DNA of 64,000 bases from Lichenostomus cassidix (taxonomy: Eukaryota > Chordata > Aves > Passeriformes > Meliphagidae): positions 46,388,491-46,452,490 of the forward strand of contig CM039182.1 of NCBI GenBank assembly GCA_008360975.2, in the 5' to 3' direction. The notes under the pieces were generated by a model. The model was given only the letters and a program-made list of their open reading frames with translations. It was not told the DNA's origin and made no database searches. Positions 12,901 through 21,900 of this stretch are shown here, piece by piece. Made by a program: the position numbers and the translations under genes. The stretch's first letter is position 1; every line of letters begins with the position of its first letter.

Positions 12901-15383
12901 AAGAACATCCTTTAAAGGCTGACAACTTTACTGCCGCATATAAATTGGAGATAATTCATAGGAGAAAAAGATTCATACACTATAACTACACTAGCTCCAG
13001 CTGTGGGAACCTCTGTTTTTAAAATACGGGCCTTAAACCTTAAGCAAAGCAACAAAAATTCAAATTACACCAAATTTAATGAAAACTCACTATTTCATGT
13101 TTAGTATATGTACATTCTTTGCTTCTGTAAATACTGTTTGCTATTACATGCTTTGCTATCAAGATTTTACTCCCCTTAAAAATGTAAATAACACCCTGAA
13201 GTATTTAATTGGTGATCTGGGTTTCACATACAGATTCAAATTCCAGAAATTATAAAGCCCTCACCCCAATCTGGTCTCAAATTTAAATCAGAGGAAAGTA
13301 TTTTTCAATTCTGAACATCAGTTTAAAATTCCTATGTCATTTAAGTAACTACGAGTCTAGGAAATGCTGAATAAACAGATGTTAGTAAAGCAATTCAGGA
13401 ACACTTTATTCATTAATTAGTTTGTAAGCTAAGGGCTGTTTCCCTGCTACTACTCTGCAATGTAATTCATCAAACTGAAGAAATTCCCTTTGGCAACCAG
13501 GACTACTGGTGATGTGATTAATAATACCAGCATCTTTGGAATATCCTGACAGTCTTTTACTGGAATATCTTTAAGGGTATATCTAATTGTGCATCTGACA
13601 AATATGCTATTACTTAACATTTGTTAATTTTAGGAATGCATTTCTTTGCAAATACTTCAGGTGTTTTTTTCCCAAGATTTTGGCAACTAGCCATATCATT
13701 ATTTACTCAAAAATATTCCCAAAGATAATAACATCTCAATTCACATCCCTCTGCAATTGTATGTGCTTCCACCCATAATTCTTCCCAAACAAGCTGTTGT
13801 GATTACATTACTTCGTAAGAGTTGCTGCCTTTTTCTTTTTTTTTTTTTCCTATAAATTAATGACTGAATAGGAGAAATCCATAAATATCTGGAAATTATT
13901 TTCCTACAAATGTTGTGATACCAGTCAACTGCTACAGTAACAGCTTTACAAAAGTTACGAGGTAGGAAGTTATTTTCTGTCCCTTTTCAACATCAGCTAT
14001 TGTTTTTTTCTTTTTCCAATTTATATTCTAAATATATTTTGACACAATATACAATTCCAGAGAAAGAAAGATAAAAAGATCAGTATTTCCCCCCCCACGA
14101 TGTATTCCTTCTACTTACCCAGAAGGAACGTGAGCCATATCTTGCTATCAGCTTTCGTGATGAAGGCCTTTCTGTCGACAACAAATACTGCCAAAAGAAC
14201 ACAAGCACCTTAAGCATCAATTAAGCATCAATTAAGCACAGCCTCTGTAAAAGGAAATCTGAACTCTGCAAAATTAGTTTTAAGTAAAAATCTTAAACAG
14301 ACTTCAAAAATGCTGAAAGAAACTTCACACAGCAAGTTCATAACTCCATATAAAAGCTTTACGCAGCACAGACAGACTACTAAGGCGACTATATCAATCA
14401 TCAGGTTTTTAATTTGTGAAATAATTTTTACAGTATAACTTGTCAAAAGGGGATTTCTACATAGGTATGTTACTGGCAAATTTGCTCCAACAGAAAGTCA
14501 GGCTTTAAAGGAATACACAACCTTCCATGCTTTCCAGCAGAAATAAGCTGGTCATGCCAGCTCTGCAAGCTGCGATAGTCAACACCACCAGAGAAGCTGT
14601 TTTAACAAGTTAGTTACACAAACAGCACGTTTCCCCACTTCTCCCCCAAAGGATGCTGAAGTGGTAAAAAGCCCTTTCCCTCTCCGTCGCCCCGGTTCCC
14701 GCAGATCCCTGAGTGGGTTTTGTCAGCTTTTCTCGCTCTTCACCCTGCCCGCGCAGTGCCAGGCTGAGCTCGGGCCCGGGCAGAGCGGGATCGCTGCCCC
14801 GGCAGCGCCGCACACCGCCCGCCGCCTCCCTGCCTCCTGCTCTCCGCCCGAGGGACCTGCCGCCCGCCCGACCCGGCTCGCCGCTTCCCGGGAAAAGGCG
14901 TCCCGGGGCTCCCTTCCCCGGCGACAGCCACCCCGTGCCACGGGGCAAGGGTACCGCCACTTGCCGGAAAGAGGGACGGGAAGCGACGGTCAGCCCCACG
15001 GCGCTTCCCGCGGGCGGAAGAGCTGGCTCCCATCCCGGCGGGGGCAGAGGGAGCGGGGAGGGGGCAGGGTTCGGGCTAGGAGCCTCACCTCGGAGCCGGT
15101 CTCCGCAGACGCGCAAGATACTCAGGGGGCCGCGGCCCAGCACGTCCCGCTCCCCGTCGGCCGCGGGCCCCTCCCGGTAGGGTCCCCGGGGGTCGCCCCT
15201 GGCTCCCCGCCGGCCGCCGCCTCCCTTCCGCATGGCGCGGGCCCCGCCGGAGACCTGCCTGCCGGGAGAGTGCGGCCGGCGGCCGCGGCTGGGGCTGGCG
15301 CCCGGCGACTGCTGCTGCCCCTGCTGCTGCCCGGGCTTGAGCGGCGGCGACTCTTTGTTTCTGCCTCGGCTCGGGACGACCAT
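1..15383 (-). CDS. DPY19L1: DPY19L1, 5' part of gene (exons 1-7; continues beyond base 1)
   Basis: Seven exons on the minus strand join without a frame break into about 276 N-terminal residues of a DPY-19-like protein (family length roughly 650-700). The family comprises ER multi-pass GT-C enzymes that transfer mannose from dolichol-phosphate-mannose to tryptophan carbons of thrombospondin-type repeats. DPY19L1 has been reported as such an enzyme and as needed for cortical neuron migration. Visible here are a low-complexity cytosolic N-terminus (residues 1 to about 110), a first membrane segment (about 115-131), a long luminal loop with the family signature [10 protein letters not shown] (137-146), [22 protein letters not shown] and LASWYRIYT, and a second membrane segment (about 251-276). 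The paralogue choice rests on sequence resemblance and on the TBX20 neighbour. The remaining exons, encoding most of the membrane domain, lie outside the window. Confidence 0.93.
177..237. repeat. A-rich (CAAAA)n simple repeat
   Basis: Repeated AAACA units followed by an A run and an ACCACCAAAC-like tail. It could be the degenerate tail of an old retroposon, but no body is recognisable beside it. Confidence 0.8.
976..1069 (-). CDS. DPY19L1: DPY19L1 exon 7 (residues 246-276, second membrane segment)
   Basis: A 94-nt exon with acceptor TTTGTTAG| and donor CTCAG|GTAAGG encodes [18 protein letters not shown] followed by [13 protein letters not shown]. This is a hydrophobic helix matching the second membrane segment of DPY19L1. 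It enters in phase 1 and leaves in phase 2. The next expected exon, with the conserved FFFNHGECTRVMW region of the family, is not present between base 1 and 975, so the gene runs off the left edge. Confidence 0.95.
1070..2626 (-). other. DPY19L1 intron 6
   Basis: Bounded by the exon 6 donor and the exon 7 acceptor. No exon-like segment is seen. It includes a short local duplication at 1142-1207 and an A-rich tract near 2145-2168. Confidence 0.9.
1142..1207. repeat. AT-rich direct duplication, about 25 bp, two copies
   Basis: The segment starting ATCAGTATAAT and ending TAATATATCT occurs at 1142-1166 and again at 1183-1207 with two base differences, separated by 16 bp of AT-rich DNA. Confidence 0.8.
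2627..2747 (-). CDS. DPY19L1: DPY19L1 exon 6 (residues 206-245)
   Basis: A 121-nt exon with acceptor CCCTAG| and donor GTGAAG|GTAAGT encodes [19 protein letters not shown] and ends GLSPVESCE, leaving phase 1. LASWYRIY and the Cys-containing CW...[10 protein letters not shown] stretch are DPY19L1 hallmarks of the luminal loop before the second membrane helix. A longer open frame runs on into the intron to about 2511, but the consensus donor and the fit to exon 7 show where the exon ends. Confidence 0.96.
2748..7635 (-). other. DPY19L1 intron 5
   Basis: A 4.9-kb intron between exons 5 and 6. It carries a CR1 fragment near 3600-4540, inserted antisense to the gene. The rest is unique-looking AT-rich sequence. 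Small open frames here have no recognisable domain. Confidence 0.9.
3600..4540 (+). mobile_element. CR1 LINE fragment (3' part of ORF2 plus 3' end), degraded
   Basis: From about 3615 the sequence follows the CR1 reverse-transcriptase coding region: an AAGAAGGGCAAGAAGGA block, GCATGGATTTACAAAGG, then GGACCTCAACAGACTGGAGAAAC. The frame at about 4040-4130 reads [20 protein letters not shown], a decayed form of the conserved CR1 C-terminal motif. The 3' region (CACTGGAACAAGCTGCCCAG) ends near 4530 with CTGTGATTCT, like the CR1 3' terminus. Indels and stops break the frame throughout, and the part between 4230 and 4330 is shortened. It is an old, dead copy. The 5' limit is approximate. Confidence 0.85.
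7636..7773 (-). CDS. DPY19L1: DPY19L1 exon 5 (residues 160-205)
   Basis: A 138-nt exon (exactly 46 codons) with acceptor CTCTAG| and donor CAGAG|GTAAG starts [19 protein letters not shown] and ends with QRFNLYPE. The YYSYFK and EAPSF motifs and the ending FNLYPE are characteristic of DPY19L1. It continues the luminal loop with segments expected to form amphipathic helices. Both edges are phase 0. No stop or frame damage is visible, so the gene looks intact here. Confidence 0.96.
7774..8419 (-). other. DPY19L1 intron 4
   Basis: A 646-bp intron with an alternating TG/TA dinucleotide repeat at 8062-8100. Nothing else is recognised. Confidence 0.9.
8062..8100. repeat. (TG/TA)n microsatellite
   Basis: GTGTGTATATATGTGTGTG followed by about ten TA units. 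It is purely intronic. Confidence 0.95.
8420..8507 (-). CDS. DPY19L1: DPY19L1 exon 4 (residues 130-159, luminal loop signature)
   Basis: An 88-nt exon with acceptor TTTAACAG| and donor AAATG|GTTAGA encodes [19 protein letters not shown] followed by [10 protein letters not shown]. This is the most conserved stretch of the DPY-19 family's first luminal loop. In GT-C enzymes that loop carries an acidic catalytic residue. Conserved acids here are E138, D140, E150, E152 and E158, but which one is catalytic is not decided from this sequence. The exon ends on a codon boundary, matching exon 5. Confidence 0.95.
8508..9040 (-). other. DPY19L1 intron 3
   Basis: A 533-bp AT-rich intron between the 25-nt exon 3 and exon 4. 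It contains an AT palindromic run near 8750-8770. Confidence 0.88.
9041..9065 (-). CDS. DPY19L1: DPY19L1 exon 3, 25-nt microexon (residues 122-130)
   Basis: A 25-nt exon lies between acceptor CTTTACAG| and donor CACTG|GTAAGG. Joined to its neighbours it gives AVFAGVLHW, completing the first membrane helix and leading into the [10 protein letters not shown] luminal motif of exon 4. The VLHW residues are typical of DPY19-like proteins just before that motif, and both phases fit exactly. A second acceptor (TTTTTGCAG|) lies 12 nt inside the exon and would also keep frame. The exon is too short to be found by ORF length. Confidence 0.82.
9066..14118 (-). other. DPY19L1 intron 2
   Basis: A 5.05-kb intron. 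It holds a spaced repeat of CTGCAGCCATTATC near 9552-9600, an A-rich tract at 11108-11180 and a T-run near 13836-13850. I recognise no interspersed repeat. GC is somewhat higher at 10500-10700, but the frames there show no domain. Confidence 0.85.
11108..11180. repeat. A-rich low-complexity tract
   Basis: A runs interrupted by CCC and ACC triplets, giving a spurious Lys/Thr/Pro-rich reading frame. Confidence 0.85.
14119..14187 (-). CDS. DPY19L1: DPY19L1 exon 2 (residues 99-121)
   Basis: A 69-nt exon lies between acceptor TTTTGGCAG| and donor CTGG|GTAAG, entered and left in phase 1. It encodes [17 protein letters not shown] followed by LTFLL, the start of the first transmembrane segment. The basic stretch before a hydrophobic run fits a cytosolic N-terminus entering the ER membrane. 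I do not recall this segment of the protein well enough to align it. The call rests on splice consensus, phase fit on both sides and hydrophobicity. The acceptor is preceded by a short tandem repeat carrying several branch-point-like sequences. Confidence 0.75.
14188..15088 (-). other. DPY19L1 intron 1
   Basis: A 901-bp intron whose 5' half lies in the CpG island and whose 3' half is AT-rich. The exon 2 acceptor has an 11-bp tandem repeat 23-51 nt upstream. Confidence 0.78.
14210..14238. repeat. 11-bp tandem repeat upstream of exon 2 acceptor
   Basis: The unit TTAAGCATCAA occurs twice in full and once in part. On the gene strand it gives repeated GCTTAAT, which fits the loose branch-point consensus, at 23-51 nt before the exon 2 acceptor. 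Confidence 0.85.
15089..15383 (-). CDS. DPY19L1: DPY19L1 exon 1 coding part (N-terminus, residues 1-98)
   Basis: The exon opens at an ATG in good context (GCGGAGATGG, G at -3 and +4) and runs 295 nt to the donor CCGAG|GTGAGG, leaving phase 1. The protein begins [18 protein letters not shown] and continues Gln-, Gly- and Arg-rich, as expected for the poorly conserved cytosolic N-terminus of DPY19L1. It lies inside the CpG island. This start was chosen because its frame reaches a consensus donor in the phase needed by exon 2. The competing upstream ATG frame stops before the donor. Low conservation of this segment makes the exact start less certain than the downstream exons. Confidence 0.78.
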
Positions 15384-15561
15384 CTCCGCATAGTCCCCGC
15401 CGGGGCCGGGGCGCCGCGCCGGAGGGGAGGCGAGCCGAGCCGAGCGGGGCGGTGCTCAGCGAGGAGCTTCCCCCACCCCCTGGCAGGGCCCGGAGGCCAC
15501 GGGGCGGAGCCGCAGCCGGCGGGCTCGTAGTAACGGGGCGAGGGGACGGGCGGTCCCCGCT

Positions 15562-15587
15562 CCGCCGCCGCCGCCGCCGCCGCCGCC
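15562..15587. repeat. (CCG)n trinucleotide repeat, about 8-9 units
   Basis: A pure CCG run about 180 bp upstream of the DPY19L1 ATG (CGG on the gene strand). It lies in the 5' UTR or proximal promoter. Confidence 0.95.
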
Positions 15588-15959
15588 CGCTCCGCCCGGC
15601 TGGACACGTGGGGGCGGGGGCGGCGCTGCCGGCGGGGCGGGGAGCGGCTCGGCTCCTGCGGCCCCCGCTCCGCCCCGCCGCTCACGGACGCGCCGCCCCG
15701 GAGCCCGGCGGGCGGGGGGGGGCGGAGGAGGAGGAGAAGGTGGAGGCGGGAGCGGGGTTCTTCCCGCTCATTCCTTCCTACTCCTTCCCTCTCCTTCCCG
15801 AGGGGCGGCCGCGGTTTTCCCGCCGGTCCCTGTGGAGCGGGCCCGCCGGGCCCCCCGCGCTGCTGCGGCCTCGTCCTCTTCACCTCCTGGTGATTCTCTC
15901 AGTTGCCTTTCTCGTTCCCGGGCTTGCCGTTCCCGTTCAGCTTTGTAACATCGTCTGCT

Positions 15960-18900
15960 TAAACAGAGCCCACCCCAGAAGTGCTCTGCACCGCTCCACC
16001 CGCCCAAATTCCCAAAATTTTAACTCCCAGAAAGTAACTTGTCTGCGTTGTTGCTACGGCCTGAGGGCTTCCGCGCCACAGTAAACACCGCTCTTCTTCC
16101 TCTTTCTCCTACTACTGCTTGTTCTGGAGTTTTATTGTGGGTTTCCCTTTGCCATGCGGCCGCTAGGCTCGGGAGCACCTGCAGATCCAGCCAAACCTTT
16201 GCTTTGGGTTCCGAGGTTAAAAGGCCCTGTTGCACAGAAACTCTATAATGCAGACCCTTGTGACGTGAGGTGTTTCATGACTTTTCCAGAGCAGTTACCT
16301 TCAGGAGCTCGCAGTAGCAATCCCTGTAGCTCCTACTCTAATTACTCTTTGAGGAGTGGCGAATATACAGCGCAACTGTGGAACAAGACCCAGCTGCAGC
16401 AAAGCTGCTGTTCCTCTCGTGCTTGTGCTCTCCTCCTCAGCACAGAACAGCGCTCAGGCAGCGGCTCATCTGACAGGGATATATTAATTTAATTACCACT
16501 TTTTAATAATGTTGATTAAATATAGCAGAGTATGACCTCTTCAGTAACTGTGGCCTCTCCAAACAGATCCATTTCACTCTGTTGTCCCTGACCTCTTCTT
16601 ATTTTTATGCCCTGGAATTTCTTTCTTGATGGTACCTACTCCTTGTCTCCCAGGTTCCTCACAGTTGTTCCTCACTGCTGTCTTCAGGCTTTTCTTTATC
16701 CCTCGACAGTCATTTTATTTTCCTGCTCCCAAGTTTTCTGTTTGAGTTTTCCATTCAACTCTGTTTATTTTTCCTCTGTTTATTTCTTTCCTCTGACATA
16801 ACATGTAGGTTTCTTCTAAAATGTTTACAAGCTCTTTGTGTCTGTCTCCTTTTCCTAATTATTTTTATGAATCTTGTCCTGTGAAACACAAGTTTTGAGT
16901 CTAATATGGCAAATACTGTACTAAGATAGCATTAAAAAAATTGCAGATATATAGCTATCATATTGTTCGTGCAGGAGAGTAATTTTGGTTCAGCTTCAGC
17001 TGCTGAGGTAATGAAAGTAAGTGTAAGAACAGGACGGCTTCTGCTGTCTTTGCGGTGGTAGTAAGGCCATTTACACCCCGTTAAGGGTGTAAAGATACAA
17101 ACTGGTACTAAACAAACCACCCTGTGGGACTGATAGAGGGTTTGTGTGTCCACACGTTCTCTTGGCCCCACGTTTCTTTGCTCCCTGAGGGAAAAACACT
17201 CTTCTACCACTAGCTGTTTTGGGGAGATAACTGCAAAGGACACGTGTTAAACTGATCTCAAAAGAGCAAGCAAGGAAGAAATAGTATTTTTCATATAAGA
17301 CAGCCAGTCTCCTGAGTACCCAGGCTCTTCTTCCAAAATGAATTATATGTGGCAGTTTCATATTGCAAGAAACATTTATCTGTGCTTATTACATACTAAA
17401 TATAAATGAAGGCATAAAAGGAACAACCTTCAAGTGTTTGAAGACTACGTACTATTTTTCCCACCTGCTTTTCAAGAGAGAAAGTCCCCACAATCTGCTG
17501 TTTTTCATATTTGATTTTAATTGAGTAGCCTTGTTATAAATTGAGTAACCAAAGGAGTCTATTGTTGCTGTCTGAATGATTGAAGGGTACAGGCTCCAAC
17601 TAGAGTTTTGCGTGTAACCAACACAGAAAAAGAGCAATATGATATGTTCTGCTGATTTTTAACTGCTGTAACCTATATTTCAATTTTTGCCAAGATCAAT
17701 AGAGTCATGGAACGCTTACAAACTTGAAGGGTTGATATTATTAAGGTTCCTATAATTGCTATGGGATGGCTCAGCCGTTGAGATTAACTGGGCCTGCTCC
17801 AGCCTGCAGCAGACCAATTACCTTCAGGCTGTTTTAATGAAACTCTTCGGGCAATTTATTTCAACAGGTACCACCCACAGAACCTGGTTACAAAGGCACA
17901 TACTACTAAACAATTCTAAAAGTTTTAAAAGTTACTATGAGTGTGCAAAAACAGAACATCCCATTCTGAAATGTAAAGGTGCCCATAATTCAGCAACCAT
18001 GAATTGCAGTAGAAAACCTCCAACACTACTGCAGAAGAGCTGCAGTAGAGCAGTACATCTCTAAAAATAAAATGACATTTGTTTCAATCTATAAGATACA
18101 AGTATTAAGAAATAAAGCTTGGGTTTATATCATCATAGGAATTGCATATTTTTTTGAGAAGTGCTATGGTTAATACCCAACATCACATTTCAGACAGTGT
18201 AGCTCATTACTAATCCTGCACATCACAGCAAAAGGAGCGATTCCAATAAATCAGCACATCTTTCTATTTATAATAAAAAAGGAAGGGAAGGGAAGAAGTC
18301 TATCTCTGAAAATAAATTTGATTTTTCTCAGCTCAGCTCTCAAGGGTGCTGAAGGATATATACAAGTCTATAGGAGAGACATCATCTTAATCAGATTGTC
18401 CTAACTTCCTCTGTCCAGGGAAAGCAAAATCCGTAAGATGTTGCTCCATGGTTTTCTGCTGTCCCAGGACAAGGCACATTCCGGAACATGACATTTCTAT
18501 TTCTGCTGGGTATTCTCTATCTCTTTGCTCACACATTGTCTATGATCACTTGACTGTCTCTTCATATTTCAAAATCACTCTGACAGATATCAGCAATCTC
18601 AGCTGGATAGTAGTTGTGACACACTGTCAATGGAAATAATTCACAGCCCTCTGGAATAAGCCCCTGCAACTGAAGCACATTGGCCTTGGCAGTTCCTATA
18701 TATTCTCTCACAGTATTCGTTCCTTGGGATGCTGGACGGGCACACCTCGTTACTGAAGCCCAGAGCTTGCTTTCCTTTCCCCGACTCATTCTCATCTTCT
18801 GTAGTGTTTCTTGACACCAGTGCTCTCTTCCTCTTGCTTCAAGTGAGACCTTCACTTTTTAGTTTACTACCAACACCTTCTCTCCAGTCACCTTCAAGGT

Positions 18901-21900
18901 GATCCCAATAAGAGTGCCCACAGAGATTCCTTTTTTTCAGTCTATAATGTTGTTTCTTGTACTGCTCTTCTTTGTTCCAGTGGCCTCAAAGCATATTCTG
19001 CAGATTTTGTGACAAGGCTGCCGTTTCCGCCTACCACGGGGCTTTGCTTCTGTGAGGTTTGTGTTGATCCCCCACACTTTCACACGTTCAGCAGCAGACT
19101 TAATAATAGCAGGATTGCATTGTAGCAAGTTAGGGAACTTCAGGCTCCCTTTCCTTGGTTCATTTAATCCAAAGTTAGCATGCAATGAAGGCATGTTCTA
19201 GAAAGGATGTCTCTTCAGAAAACAATTGTGTGACTGCTGCATGGTTAGATGTACCCAACCTAGCATTAAATGAACCATTTTGAGTGCTGACAGCAAGAGA
19301 GCTGCAGCAATGTGCTCAGAGCCTCAGGTAACTAACCGGGACGTTAGAGCGTTTTGAGCTCCACGCCATATGGCCATATCTGACTTAACTCATTATTTAT
19401 ACTACTTGAGCTTCAGTCACAGGGAAGACAAATTCTTACTTACAGAAAGATTTTTATGGAAACAGAAATAGTTGGCACCTCTTCCTGTGAAGGCCAGGCT
19501 GAATAGAAGTGCAAGAGGCAAAGGAATCTCATAGGGCAGATGTAAAGATGCAGGATTGCCCTTGGAGTTTGTAAATGGAGGAATTTGCCAGGGGAAGAGA
19601 AAAACAAACCAGCAGAATGCAGTGGCAAACTATTATAGTGTGTACCTTGTCCTACTTAACAGCTTTATGGAACCAGTTCACTTTCTGCAGGATACAAATA
19701 TTCCCCCTTGATGAAACCCCTTTAAACATACATTACCTCTATTCTGAGGAGGGGAAAGTATGCTCCTGGTAGCTTAGTAATCGTCTCTCTGCTTGCATAT
19801 GTCTGCTCATATGTATCTTCTCTGACTTTTAAAGTTGCAGTTGAATTTTAACTTTTATATATAAAAAACTATGTATAACTGGATTAGCTGTGTCTTTATG
19901 GCTAACTACACATACAAGCAAAAACTTGTTTCTACTATAAACAAATAAGAGCAATTTACCTAGCTTTCATACCCTGGCACCAACAGCAACAGCAACAAAA
20001 GAAACAAAAAAAAAATCTCATATTTTGAATGAGAGGTTCTGAAAGCCCTTCTATCTTTGACTCAGAAATTACTTCCTTTGTTTCTATAATGTTGTTTATA
20101 AGTCTCAAACTTCCTGCTGCCAGAATAACATTGAAGAACATTAGTGACTCAGAAAATCTAATTAGTTTCCACCAGAGTTTTTCTTATTTCTTCGCTTTCA
20201 GTTTCCAGTACCATATATTCATGCTACCTTAAGTGCTTCCCTGCAGCTCTGAAAAAAATTAGTTAAAAAAAAAGGAGCACTAAATACTATGACTTATCAG
20301 GCAAATAAACTAGGCAACACTTGGGAGCCTTTTAGGTAGTTCTAACATATTTCCAGTTGTTCTTCTTTCCTTGCTGCAGACAGAATGGTGAAAGCAGCAC
20401 AGGCATTCATTTGCCCTATTGAGCAGCTGACTAGGGAGGTTTGGCAATGCCCCTTCCTAAGGCATGGAGTGTGAACATCTCCTCCCAACTGAGGCCTGGA
20501 ATGTTTCTGTAATTCTTCGCTGTTCTGCGGACTTTTAACTCCTCTGCATGACATAATCTCCTTACAGATTTCAAAATGAAGATCTCTTGCTGTACACGCC
20601 ACGTTCTCATTGCATGGCATTTGGCCACTGCAAGTAGTCATGCTAATTTGGCATAGATGCCATGATTCACAGCCACAGCAACTGCATCTCATTGTGCTTC
20701 TATTTGGAGGAGCAAATTGTAGAGTAAGTTATTCGAGGACCACAGAACTCAATATTTACAAACAAAAGTGATGGATCCGGCTTTCCCTAACCTGATTTAC
20801 TAGCCATGGTGGTTTTACTTAATTTTTAATGAAGTCAGTGTTTATCTGGTGTGTCTCGAAGTAGCAGCTGCCAAAAGGTGCATCAGAGAACACGGAGGAA
20901 ACAGCTTGCAGCGACAAACAGAAGCTAAGTGATAACAACAGAACAGGACCATATGAACATGGGCTGAGCTACTACTATATTTCATGGCAGATGCTCCCTA
21001 TGCGAGATTGAGAATGTAGACACCACTTATGGTGGAAATACGGGAAGGCCAGCAATGGACTTCTAACAGAAACACAGGAGAAAGGCAATGATCTGGAAGT
21101 GCTCACAGAACAGCTTTTCAGTGAACAACTGGCAGAGCAGCCAGATGTGAGAAACGGTAGGGCTCTTGAAATATGTTGCCATATTGAAGTCAGTATATCT
21201 ACATTGGTGGAGATTTACTGGCAAATCTGTTTTGGCAAGAGAAGCTTGCGGACCACTGTGAAATACAAACAGCTGTATCAGAAACAGCAGCAGGGTCTAA
21301 GCTTGCCTGTTCAGATGTTAGCAAGTTTATTTCTGTGTCACACTTTGCTTAACCTGGTATTCATTTTGGTGGGGATTCCAGAATGTGTTTTGCTGCCCTG
21401 GTTACTGAGAGGAGAGGCACATTAAAACAGCGATAGAAGGTACTTCTGGCAAAATAAGCAACAAGGCAGACAAGACTGAAGGCAAGACACATCAAACACC
21501 CCTTAAAGGATAAAAAAAGTCGTGGCTTGGGAATGCTGTTTGCTTCCTGTATATGACTGAGAAAGGGTGAATTCTTTATGACAAACTGAAATAACTACCA
21601 CAGTCATTTTGAGGGCTGCAGGACGTCCTTTCTTGGTAAATCTGGTCTTTTTGCTAAATACCTTATAAAGAGGAGGAAGAAAAAAAAAGATACTGAGGCT
21701 ACAAACCCTTAATTTATACCCATACAAGACTAAAAGTGTGATACAAATTTGACATAGAAAAATTTTTAAAATGGTACATTGAGTCCCCTTTGGTGACTAA
21801 AAACAGCAGCTGCATCTTCTCATCTCCTCCCTCACCTTTTCAACTTTTTGACAATCTGTCTCAGAGCATGATCCTAAATAGTTCATTATACATTCTTAAA

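Larger units (their letters stand above)
14740..15960 (-). promoter_or_regulatory. CpG island over DPY19L1 exon 1 and promoter
   Basis: GC content and CpG density rise abruptly at about 14740 and fall at about 15960, against an AT-rich surround. The island covers the start of intron 1, the first coding exon and some 580 bp upstream of the ATG. It includes many GC-box-like GGGGCGG stretches (for example near 15500, 15635 and 15715) and no clear TATA box, which is typical of a broad housekeeping promoter. The transcription start cannot be placed exactly. The long open frames on both strands across the island follow from the scarcity of stop codons in GC-rich DNA. Confidence 0.9.

Noticed and set aside
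14661..15530. 289-codon open frame on the plus strand, and several overlapping frames, across the CpG island
   Set aside because: GC-rich DNA with few stop codons. Composition is Arg/Pro/Gly/Ala-rich with no domain, and it is antisense to the DPY19L1 first exon.
15452..16084. 210-codon plus-strand frame upstream of DPY19L1
   Set aside because: Also a CpG-island artefact. It has no recognisable domain. A divergent transcript is possible, but the frame is not evidence for one.
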